Under the pieces are notes generated by a model, which was not told the origin of the DNA, made no database searches, and worked only from the letters and a program-made list of their open reading frames with translations. Positions 53,678-61,763 of a stretch of DNA of 64,000 nt are shown here, in pieces. Numbering within the stretch: position 1 is the stretch's first letter; each line of letters opens with the position of its first letter. The position numbers and the translations under genes are program-made. Origin of the DNA: Geminocystis sp. NIES-3708 (lineage in GTDB: Bacteria > Cyanobacteriota > Cyanobacteriia > Cyanobacteriales > Cyanobacteriaceae); the NCBI RefSeq assembly GCF_001548095.1, contig NZ_AP014815.1:2789656-2853655 (forward strand), read 5' to 3'.

Positions 53678-54346
53678 ATGACCATTGAAAATCTAAACCT
53701 ATCTCCTAAATTATACGAATATTTATTATCAGTATCTTTAAGAGAATCGAAAATCTTACAGGAATTAAGAGAAGAAACATCATCTCATCCTTTAGGAAAA
53801 ATGCAAATTTCCCCAGATCAAGCCCAATTTTTGGCATTATTGATTAAGTTAATGGGAGTAAAAAAGATTCTCGAAATAGGTGCTTTTATGGGTTACAGTT
53901 CTACTGCAATGGCTCTAGCTTTGCCAAACGACGGAAAATTGATTGCCTGTGATACACGAAAAGATTTTACCGATATTGCCCAACATTATTGGCAAAAAGC
54001 TCAAATCGCTCATAAAATCATTTTACATCTTCAACCAGCATTAAAAACTTTAGATCAATTAATCGGACAAGGAGAAACAGAAACTTTTGATTTTGTTTTC
54101 ATTGATGCAGATAAAAGCAACTATTCTCATTATTATGAAAAATCTTTACAATTAGTCAGAAAAGGAGGATTAATTGCTATTGATAATGTGCTTTGGTATG
54201 GAAAAGTGGCAGATGAAAATATTAATGATAATAGAACTCAAAAATTAAGAGAATTTAACACTAAATTAGCTCATGATGATCGTATTGATTTAAGTATTAT
54301 TTCTATAGGAGATGGATTAACTTTAGCTATGAAAAAAACTATTTAA
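53678..54346 (+). CDS. O-methyltransferase (CCoAOMT-like)
   Basis: 222 residues from ATG 53678 (MTIENLNLS). A longer frame from 53609 adds 23 residues without family similarity, so I chose the internal start. 'KKILEIGAFMGYSSTAMALALP' is SAM motif I (ExGxxxGYS), 'FDFVFIDADKSNYSHYYE' holds the metal-binding Asp residues, and 'GGLIAIDNVLWYGKVAD' is the third motif. It is a class I, divalent-metal-dependent catechol-type O-methyltransferase. The acceptor is unknown. Confidence 0.92.
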   Translation: MTIENLNLSPKLYEYLLSVSLRESKILQELREETSSHPLGKMQISPDQAQFLALLIKLMGVKKILEIGAFMGYSSTAMALALPNDGKLIACDTRKDFTDIAQHYWQKAQIAHKIILHLQPALKTLDQLIGQGETETFDFVFIDADKSNYSHYYEKSLQLVRKGGLIAIDNVLWYGKVADENINDNRTQKLREFNTKLAHDDRIDLSIISIGDGLTLAMKKTI

Positions 54347-54459
54347 TAATTAAAAATTAATTCTAAACCTGATTATTTTTAAAAAACATTATCCTAATGC
54401 CCTTTATCTTTTATGATATGGTGATAGGTGAATATTTTTTCATTTCATGATTTTTGATT

Positions 54460-55203
54460 ATGTCAACACCCGCTAAACTTTACGAAGGAAAAGCTAAAAT
54501 TGTCTATTCTACACAAAATGAGCAAGAATACCTAACTTATTTTAAAGATGACGCTACAGCCTTTAATGCTTTGAAAAAAGGTACTATTCAGGGAAAAGGA
54601 GAGATCAACTGCACAATTTCTTCCGCATTGCTCAAATTATTATCTGATAAGGGTATTGAAACTCATTTTTTGGCACAAAAATCAGAAAGAGAAATGTTAG
54701 TCAAAGCAGTCAAAATTATACCATTAGAAGTGGTAGTCAGAAATATTGCTGCTGGAAGTTTATGTAAACAAACAGGTTTAAAAGAAGGGTTAGAGTTACC
54801 TTTTCCTTTGGTTGAATTTTATCTCAAAAATGACGATTTAGGAGATCCCCTTTTAACTAGCGATCGCTTATCAATATTAAATATAGCTAGTGATGAGCAA
54901 ATTGAGCAGTTAAAAAATAATGCACTCAAAATTAATCAGTATCTTCAAGATTTTTTTGTAAGTTGTGATATTACTTTGGTAGATTTTAAATTAGAATTTG
55001 GTTTAGATGCTCATGGTAACTTATTATTAGCCGATGAAATTAGTCCTGATACTTGTCGTTTGTGGGATTGTTTGGAACAAGATGCCGAAAAAAGAGTCTT
55101 GGATAAAGATCGCTTTCGCCGAGATTTAGGTAAAGTTGAATCAGCATATGAGCAAGTACAAAAAAGAGTTTTAACTCAAATTGAAAAACTGGGAAATACC
55201 TAG
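54460..55203 (+). CDS. purC: SAICAR synthetase
   Basis: A 247-residue phosphoribosylaminoimidazole-succinocarboxamide synthase from ATG 54460 (MSTPAKLYEGKAKIVYST). A TTG two codons upstream is less likely as the start. 'SEREMLVKAVKIIPLEVVVRNIAAGS' and 'DEISPDTCRLWD' are PurC signatures. It adds aspartate to CAIR in purine synthesis. The next plus-strand gene starts 38 bp downstream, so joint transcription with the Omp85 gene is possible. Confidence 0.96.
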   Translation: MSTPAKLYEGKAKIVYSTQNEQEYLTYFKDDATAFNALKKGTIQGKGEINCTISSALLKLLSDKGIETHFLAQKSEREMLVKAVKIIPLEVVVRNIAAGSLCKQTGLKEGLELPFPLVEFYLKNDDLGDPLLTSDRLSILNIASDEQIEQLKNNALKINQYLQDFFVSCDITLVDFKLEFGLDAHGNLLLADEISPDTCRLWDCLEQDAEKRVLDKDRFRRDLGKVESAYEQVQKRVLTQIEKLGNT

Positions 55204-55241
55204 TATATTTAAAAACAATTATTGCAATTAAAATTTGGTGT

Positions 55242-57545
55242 GTGGCAGTGAAAAACAAGAAAATTCAATATCGTTCTTTGACCGCTAAAGTGGATAAATC
55301 ACGTTCAACATGGATAATTTCTGATCAAAAAGACAAAAAATCACTAATTATCCCTCAAATTGACCTTTTGAAATCTAAAAATCATTCTTCATGGTATAAA
55401 ACTTTCCTTTTCGCACTTTTATCCACTGTTGGTTTAACATTTCCTTTCAAAGCAATCGCATTATCAGACACTATAACTACTTCTACGAACCTTTCGGCGA
55501 CAACAGATTTGACAACTCCAGAAAAATCTTCCGTTACCTTAGAAAATCATAATGCAGATTTTGTCATTGCTGAACCATCCGAAGCAAAAAAAGAACTATT
55601 TTCTCCTAATTTAACTGCACAAACACAACCATCAGAATCCCAAGCAAATCCAAATCCTCAGCCTGAGTCTAATTCTGAGCCTCAACCAAATCCTACACCC
55701 CAACCAAATCCTACACCTCAACCAACAACAGAATCTCAACCGCCAGTGGATGAGCCTAGAGTCTTAGTATCGGAAGTATCGGTGGTAGGAGTAGAAGGAG
55801 AATTGCAAGATTTAGTTTTTAATACTATTAGAACTAATCCCGGACGCACTACTACTCGTTCAAGATTACAAGAAGATATTAATGCCATTTATGCTACAGG
55901 ATATTTCCGAAATGTAAAAGTAACTCCAGAAGATACTCAGTATGGGGTAAAAATAATTTACGAAGTACTATCTAATCCAGTGTTAGAAAAAGTTGAAATT
56001 CAAACTTTGCCAGAAAAAAAAGATGGACAAACTTCCTTATTACCTTCAGATGTAATTGAAAAAGCATTTACAGATCAATATGGTAAAATTCTCAATCTTC
56101 GAGACTTACAAGAAGGAATTACCGAAATCAATAAATGGTACACCGATAACGGTTATGATTTAGCCCAAGTGGTAGGAGCACCACAAATTAGTGAAAATGG
56201 TGTTGTTACTTTAGTTATTGCCGAAGGAAGATTGGAAAATATTCAGGTTAGATTTTTTGATAGCGAACAAGAAGAAATTGAAAGTAGGACAAGAGATTTT
56301 ATCGTCACAAGAGAAATGCAACTAAAACCCGGTGATGTCTTTAATCGGAAAACAGCACAACAAGATTTACAAAGAGTATTTGGTTTAGGAATTTTTGAAG
56401 ATGTCAAATTGTCATTTAGCCCAGGGCAAGATCCTTCAGAAGTAATCATGAACGTTGATATAGTTCCTACTAATACTGGATCTTTAGCGGCAGGGGCTGG
56501 TATTAGTTCTACCAGTGGTTTATTCGGTACTGTTAGTTATCAAGAAAAAAATTTAGGTGGCAATAATCAAACGGTAGGATTAGAATTTCAATTAGGAGAA
56601 AGAGAATTATTATTTGATTTAAGTTTTCAAGATCCTTGGATTGCAGGTGATCCTTATCGTACTTCCTATGGTGCAAATCTTTTCCGTAGAAGATCGATTT
56701 CTCTAGTTTATGATGGTACTGACACTGAAACTATACGTACTGCGGAAAATAATGATAGTCCTAGGGTAGTACGTACAGGTGTTGGTTTCTCCATTTCTCG
56801 CCCCATTGCCAAAGATCCTTTTTCTCCTGCTGACTGGGTAATTAGTGGAGGATTGCAATATCAAAATATTGAAATACAGGATGCTGATGGCGATCGTGCG
56901 CCTAGATCAGGAGAAGCCTTTGGAAGTCAAAAACTAGCTTTTAATAGTGGCGGTATTGATGATTTAATTACTTTAAGATTAAATGCTTCTAAAGATACCC
57001 GTGATAATAGTTTACGCCCTACCAATGGCAGTTTATTATTGTTAGGTATGGAGCAAACCTTGCCTCTGACTTCTATTTTATATAATCGTATTCGGGCAAA
57101 TTATAGCTACTATTTACCTTTAAAATTACTGAATTTCGATTTCATGGAAGGACCTCAGACTTTAGCTTTTAACGTCCAAGGAGGAACTGTTTTAGGAGAC
57201 TTACCCCCCTATGAAGCCTTCGTTATTGGTGGTAGTAATTCCGTTAGAGGTTATGGAGAAGGGGATTTAGGTAACGGGCGATCATTTTTCCAAGCTACCG
57301 CAGAATATCGTTTTCCCATCGTTTCCTTTTTAGCAGGTACTCTATTTTTTGATTATGGTACAACTCTCGGTTCAGGGGGTGCAGTAATCGGTAAACCTTC
57401 AGAAGTAAGGGGTTTAAGTGGTGATGGTTTTGGTTATGGCTTAGGAGTAAGGGTACAATCTCCCGTCGGTCCAATCCGTATCGATTATGCGATTAATGAT
57501 GAAGGTGACAGTCGTATTCATTTTGGAATCGGCGAGAAATTTTAA
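55242..57545 (+). CDS. bamA: Omp85/BamA-family outer-membrane assembly protein
   Basis: A 767-residue Omp85 protein with a GTG start (55242, or GTG 55248). An extended cytosolic-type leader comes before a hydrophobic segment (~residues 53-75, FLFALLSTVGLTFPFKAIAL). Then there is a low-complexity Pro/Gln/Asn spacer with QPNPTP repeats (~135-165), three POTRA domains (~172-420) and a 16-strand barrel. The barrel has the conserved 'VRGYGEGDLGNGRSFFQATAEYRFPI' (the VRGF/Y lid-lock motif) and ends 'HFGIGEKF'. The three-POTRA layout is that of cyanobacterial Omp85, related to Toc75. It inserts beta-barrels into the outer membrane. Confidence 0.93.
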   Translation: MAVKNKKIQYRSLTAKVDKSRSTWIISDQKDKKSLIIPQIDLLKSKNHSSWYKTFLFALLSTVGLTFPFKAIALSDTITTSTNLSATTDLTTPEKSSVTLENHNADFVIAEPSEAKKELFSPNLTAQTQPSESQANPNPQPESNSEPQPNPTPQPNPTPQPTTESQPPVDEPRVLVSEVSVVGVEGELQDLVFNTIRTNPGRTTTRSRLQEDINAIYATGYFRNVKVTPEDTQYGVKIIYEVLSNPVLEKVEIQTLPEKKDGQTSLLPSDVIEKAFTDQYGKILNLRDLQEGITEINKWYTDNGYDLAQVVGAPQISENGVVTLVIAEGRLENIQVRFFDSEQEEIESRTRDFIVTREMQLKPGDVFNRKTAQQDLQRVFGLGIFEDVKLSFSPGQDPSEVIMNVDIVPTNTGSLAAGAGISSTSGLFGTVSYQEKNLGGNNQTVGLEFQLGERELLFDLSFQDPWIAGDPYRTSYGANLFRRRSISLVYDGTDTETIRTAENNDSPRVVRTGVGFSISRPIAKDPFSPADWVISGGLQYQNIEIQDADGDRAPRSGEAFGSQKLAFNSGGIDDLITLRLNASKDTRDNSLRPTNGSLLLLGMEQTLPLTSILYNRIRANYSYYLPLKLLNFDFMEGPQTLAFNVQGGTVLGDLPPYEAFVIGGSNSVRGYGEGDLGNGRSFFQATAEYRFPIVSFLAGTLFFDYGTTLGSGGAVIGKPSEVRGLSGDGFGYGLGVRVQSPVGPIRIDYAINDEGDSRIHFGIGEKF

Positions 57546-57825
57546 ATAAAGTAAGATGAAAAAGTTTTTTAGTGAAGGTAAGAAACAGGAAAAAAATTAT
57601 GAAGATAAGACAAGTGGACAAGTCAAGAGGTAGAAAAATTTTCAATATTTGTGTCTTTTTAAAATAACTTTATTGACTCAAAAAAAACAATCTCCTTGTT
57701 TTCCCAGTCTATCTTTCACTATTTTTCTATCCCAAAGAAAAAGTTGGTAAGGACATTCTTAAACGGTGAAAGTTAATCACAACAAAAAGTTACTATTAGT
57801 TTTTTACTATGTTTTCATTAAAATT

Positions 57826-58539
57826 TTACCCATCGGATTGTAAACCGAACCAATAACCTTTACCATAAATGGTATGAATTAGGATTGGTTCATTATCTTT
57901 TTCAATTTTACGCCTTAGTAATCTTACCATTGCGGCTACTACGTTACTACTAGGGGATTCTTCTTCACTCCAAAGATACTCAAAGATTTCCTCTTGAGTT
58001 ACTAGCTGATTAAGATTAAGGCTAAAAAACTCTAATAATTTAACTTCTTTTTCTGATAACTTAATTAATCTGCCGTTACGATAAGCTAATTGATTCTCTA
58101 GCTCTATCTCTAAGTCTGCAACCTCTAATTTTATTTTATTTGGCTGAGGCTCAATATTTACTGATAATCTACGTAATAATGCCCTCACTCTAGCTAATAA
58201 TTCCCTTAATTCAAAGGGTTTAATTAAATAATCATCAGCACCAGCATCTAAACCAATTACTCGATCATCTAAAGTATCTTTTGCTGTTAAAAATAATACA
58301 GGAGTTGTAGCGATAGATTGATTAATATGAGATTTTAAACCTTGACAAATTTCTAAACCAGTCTTATTCGGTAACATCCAATCAAGAATTAGTAAATTAT
58401 AATTTTGTGTCAAAGCTAAATTTAATCCTTCATTACCGTCATGACATAATTTCACCTCATAACCTTCCTGAGTTAAAATCCGTGCCAGACTTTTTCCTAA
58501 TTCTTTCTCATCTTCCACCAATAAAATCTTCATTGACAT
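57826..58539 (-). CDS. OmpR/PhoB-family response regulator
   Basis: 237 residues. The receiver domain has acidic pocket 'VEDEKE', phospho-acceptor Asp53 in 'LLILDWMLPNKTG', a Thr in 'FLTAKD' and Lys in 'YLIKPFE'. The C-terminal winged helix (~135-232) contains 'LSEKEVKLLEFFSLNLNQLVTQEEIFEYLW' and 'RLLRRKIEKDNEPILIHTIYGKGYWF'. The spelling is close to RppA-like cyanobacterial regulators. No kinase is adjacent. The 280-bp gap to the Omp85 gene shows nothing else. Confidence 0.93.
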   Translation of the reverse strand: MSMKILLVEDEKELGKSLARILTQEGYEVKLCHDGNEGLNLALTQNYNLLILDWMLPNKTGLEICQGLKSHINQSIATTPVLFLTAKDTLDDRVIGLDAGADDYLIKPFELRELLARVRALLRRLSVNIEPQPNKIKLEVADLEIELENQLAYRNGRLIKLSEKEVKLLEFFSLNLNQLVTQEEIFEYLWSEEESPSSNVVAAMVRLLRRKIEKDNEPILIHTIYGKGYWFGLQSDG

Positions 58540-58590
58540 GATCTACTCTTCACTGATAATTAATAAAGAACAATAAAAATACTTATAATT

Positions 58591-59223
58591 ATGTTAACCA
58601 TCGCACTACCTAAAGGCGCACTTCTAAAAGAAAGCATCGAACTTTGTCAACAAGTAGGACTTGATTTTAGTTTATTTCTTTCTTCTAGTAACCGTCAACT
58701 ACAAATTGAAGATTCTCAAGGATTAGCTAAAGCCGTATTAGTTAGAGCCCAAGATGTCCCCGTATATGTAGAATATGGTCAAGCTCATTTAGGTTTTGTG
58801 GGCTATGATGTGTTAAAAGAAAAAAAAGCTAATGTTGCTAATATTGCTAATTTAGGTTTTGGTTATTGTCGAATGTCTGTAGCTGTACCAGAAAATAGCC
58901 CTTATCGTAGTTCTGTTGATTTACCCGCTCATGGTATTGTTGCTTCTAAATTTGTCAATTGTGCTAAAGAGTACTTTCGATCACTAGATTTACCTGTGGA
59001 AATTGTACCGTTATATGGTTCAGTAGAATTGGGTCCAATTACAGGAATGTCAGAAGCCATTGTCGATTTAGTCTCAACGGGAAAAACCTTAAGAGAAAAT
59101 GGTTTAATTGAAATTGATGTTTTATTTGAAAGTAGTGCCTATTTAGTTGCCAATCCTCTTACCTATCGTCTTAACACCTATAATCTTAACGACTGGGTAA
59201 AAAAAATAATTAAAGTTTCCTGA
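58591..59223 (+). CDS. hisG: ATP phosphoribosyltransferase, short form
   Basis: A 210-residue HisG of the short (HisGs) type, lacking the C-terminal regulatory domain. '[26 protein letters not shown]' begins the periplasmic-binding-protein-like fold, and '[20 protein letters not shown]' is the PRPP-binding signature. It catalyses the first step of histidine synthesis. Short forms need HisZ for regulation and activity, and hisZ is not in the window. It is divergent from the response regulator. Confidence 0.95.
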   Translation: MLTIALPKGALLKESIELCQQVGLDFSLFLSSSNRQLQIEDSQGLAKAVLVRAQDVPVYVEYGQAHLGFVGYDVLKEKKANVANIANLGFGYCRMSVAVPENSPYRSSVDLPAHGIVASKFVNCAKEYFRSLDLPVEIVPLYGSVELGPITGMSEAIVDLVSTGKTLRENGLIEIDVLFESSAYLVANPLTYRLNTYNLNDWVKKIIKVS

Positions 59224-59614
59224 ATAAATCAGAAATCTATAAATATAAAAAAATACTACTTGACAAAAAGTGCTAAATTTTGGTTATTTTTATTGAATAA
59301 TTCAATATTTTTGATTCTATTACCTCAATAAAACATTCCTATATTTTTAAAAATACTAAAACTAAATCTTGATTGATCAGTTTTTTTCCTCTCTCCGATA
59401 GGGATAATCCATTAACTACCTCTTAATTTTATCAATCAAACTTTTTTATCACATATATTTTTTATAATGAGAATAACTTGCAATAATTATCATTATCAGA
59501 TATATTATTAAATAAGTATTTGATAAAAATTATCAATAAGAATCGGTTACTATGTATTAAGCAAGGTAATGGTTAAAAATCTTGCTGATACTTTTTTAAA
59601 TTATTTAGTAATTA
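59224..59614. other. Intergenic upstream of hydrolase
   Basis: 391 AT-rich bases with no gene. It contains the Fur-box-like site at 59479-59497 and a GCAAG/CTTGC inverted pair around 59562-59586, close to the start of the hydrolase gene. Confidence 0.4.
59479..59497. promoter_or_regulatory. Fur-box-like site
   Basis: TGCAATAATTATCATTATC matches 14 of 19 positions of the classical Fur consensus (GATAATGATAATCATTATC), preceded by AATGAGAATAACT. It lies ~125 bp upstream of the alpha/beta hydrolase start, so that gene may be iron-regulated. It could also be chance in AT-rich DNA. Confidence 0.5.
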
Positions 59615-59623
59615 TTGAGAAAA

Positions 59624-60364
59624 ATGTTCAAAAATCCTGATGTACTTTGGTTAAATAGCAACCCTTATTTACTCCGTTTTAATTTACCCATTATTAAATA
59701 TTTATCTAGTCATGCAAAAATTGGTCAATGGGAATATAAAATTCATCAAGATGAAAGTACATCTATTGATCAAGCAATAGAATTATTAGACAATTATTTA
59801 AGTTTAATCAACAAACCAGTACATTTAATTGGACATAGTACTTGCGGATTATTAGGTTTATATTATGCACAAAAATATCCTCAAAAAGTTAAATCTTTGA
59901 CAATTTTGGGGGTAGGTGGTAATGCTGGTTGGGATTGGGTTAGTTATTACTATATAATGCGATCAAATCTTCAATGCAGTAAAGACATAATTCTAGCAAA
60001 ATTAGCCAGAAATTTATTTGGTTATCATAATCAATATTATCAAAAAGCCTTTATTCAACTTTTAGAAAAAGCCTTGTTATATTCTTTATCTCCTCATTCT
60101 CTTTATCAGAGATTTAATTTACCCATAACTCAAATTTCTTCACCATTAATGGTTTGTGGTGGTAAAAATGATAAAATTGTTTCTTGGGATGAAATCAAAA
60201 AATGGAAGTCTTATTTAAAACCTGAAGACTGTTTATGGCAATGTCCTCAAGGAGAACACTTTTTTCATTATTTTGAAGCTAAATTATTATCGGAAAAAAT
60301 AGTTGATTTTTGGAGTTTATTATTGAAAAATGAGACCAATATTAAAAGTTATTCTTTACAGTAA
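59624..60364 (+). CDS. Alpha/beta hydrolase
   Basis: 246 residues from ATG 59624; a TTG three codons earlier is possible. The nucleophile elbow is GHSTCG (Ser in 'VHLIGHSTCGLLGLYYAQKYP'), the acid lies in 'MVCGGKNDKIVSWDE' and the His in 'QCPQGEHFFHYFEA'. 'LWLNSNPYLLRFNLPIIKYLSSHAKIGQWEYKIHQDESTSIDQAIELLDNYL' is a conserved-looking N-terminal cap. The substrate is unknown. A Fur-like site upstream suggests a link with iron supply, for example a siderophore esterase or ferrisiderophore-related role, but that is speculative. Confidence 0.82.
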   Translation: MFKNPDVLWLNSNPYLLRFNLPIIKYLSSHAKIGQWEYKIHQDESTSIDQAIELLDNYLSLINKPVHLIGHSTCGLLGLYYAQKYPQKVKSLTILGVGGNAGWDWVSYYYIMRSNLQCSKDIILAKLARNLFGYHNQYYQKAFIQLLEKALLYSLSPHSLYQRFNLPITQISSPLMVCGGKNDKIVSWDEIKKWKSYLKPEDCLWQCPQGEHFFHYFEAKLLSEKIVDFWSLLLKNETNIKSYSLQ

Positions 60365-60509
60365 CTATAACCAATAGTTGATTAATTTATAAATAAGCTA
60401 AAACTCATTTAACTTGCGTTTTTAAAAATTCGTAAAAAATGTATCAAACTCCTATAAATTGCTCCTTATCCATTGCCTACCTTCAAAAAAATTTTAAAAA
60501 ATAACACTC

Positions 60510-61607
60510 CTAATTATATTTTCGAGGAATCATAACAGTAAATATTGTTCCTTCGTTTTCTTTGCTTTTAACTTCTATTTTTCCACCTTGCAATTCTACT
60601 GCTTTTTTTACTATAGATAAGCCTAAACCATTACCTTTTATATTACCCACATTATCTCCTCTTTCAAAAAGAGCAAACAATTTTGTTTGATAATTTTCTG
60701 GTATTCCAATACCTTCATCTTCTATTTTTAAAATAATTTCTTTTTCTTCACACTGAATTTGGATAATAATTTTTCCTCCTTCAGGAGAATATTTAATAGC
60801 ATTAGAGATTAAATTATTAAGAATATGATTAAGGATTTTTTGGTCTAAATATACTTCATAATTTTCTTCATTGGAATATAATTTTAAGTCATGGTTTTCT
60901 GTTAAGTTATTATATTCATCAATCATAATACTGAGATATTCTACAATATTAAAATACTGAGGATAAAGAGTAATTTTTCCTTCTTCTGCTTTGCTGATTA
61001 GTAATAAATCTTCTAATGAGTCTGTCATTTTTACTACCGCAGACTTAATGAAATTAAAGTATCTTTCTTTTTTATCGGCAGAAATGCGATCGCCATAATC
61101 TCGAATTAATTCAGTATAACCAAGAATATTCGTTAAAGGAGTACGTAAATCGTGAGAAGCAGTAGCTAAGGCTTGGGTTTTGATTTGATTTAGTTTTTTT
61201 TCCGCTGATAAATCTGTTTCTCTTTGTTTATCTTCTTGATGCTTGGCTAAAGCAATAGAAATAGTAGTGCGAATATCAACAATTTTATAAGGCTTAACTA
61301 AATAACCATAAACAGGAGTTGACTTACTACGATTAAGAGTCTCATTATCAGCATAAGCACTAAGATAAATTATCGGAGTTTTGTATTCACTATAAATGGT
61401 TTGTGCGGCAGTAATACCATCCATTTTTCCCTTTAACATAATATCCATTAAAATTAAATCAGGTTGAGATTTTTTAACTTTTTCAATGGCTTTTTCTCCT
61501 GAGTTGACAATCCCACAAATTTTATAACCGAGTTTTTCTAAATCTAACGCTAGACTTTCCGCCGCTATTAATTCGTCTTCGACTATCAAAATTTGTGCGG
61601 TGTTCAT
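60510..61607 (-). CDS. Receiver-domain histidine kinase
   Basis: 365 residues: an N-terminal receiver domain ('IVEDELIAAESLALDLEKLGY', Asp55 in 'LILMDIMLKGKMDG', 'YLVKPYK') followed directly by a histidine kinase (H-box 'ATASHDLRTPLTNILGYTELI', N box 'NLISNAIKYSPEGG', 'DEGIGIPE', 'GNGLGLSIVKKAV'). It is soluble, with no membrane segment. It could be a phosphorelay member receiving phosphate from the large PAS kinase encoded directly upstream on the same strand (156-bp gap). Confidence 0.92.
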   Translation of the reverse strand: MNTAQILIVEDELIAAESLALDLEKLGYKICGIVNSGEKAIEKVKKSQPDLILMDIMLKGKMDGITAAQTIYSEYKTPIIYLSAYADNETLNRSKSTPVYGYLVKPYKIVDIRTTISIALAKHQEDKQRETDLSAEKKLNQIKTQALATASHDLRTPLTNILGYTELIRDYGDRISADKKERYFNFIKSAVVKMTDSLEDLLLISKAEEGKITLYPQYFNIVEYLSIMIDEYNNLTENHDLKLYSNEENYEVYLDQKILNHILNNLISNAIKYSPEGGKIIIQIQCEEKEIILKIEDEGIGIPENYQTKLFALFERGDNVGNIKGNGLGLSIVKKAVELQGGKIEVKSKENEGTIFTVMIPRKYN

Positions 61608-61763
61608 TTTTTACCTCTTGACTAAGAATAAATTAAAGAATAAGTGAAAAAGGTGACAATTATAGATTTTAATATTAATTAAACCTCCATAAAACTCTTA
61701 AGTATAATGTAATTTTAATATTTTATCTTTTACTTTATCAGTAAAATCAAATTTATTTTAGGA

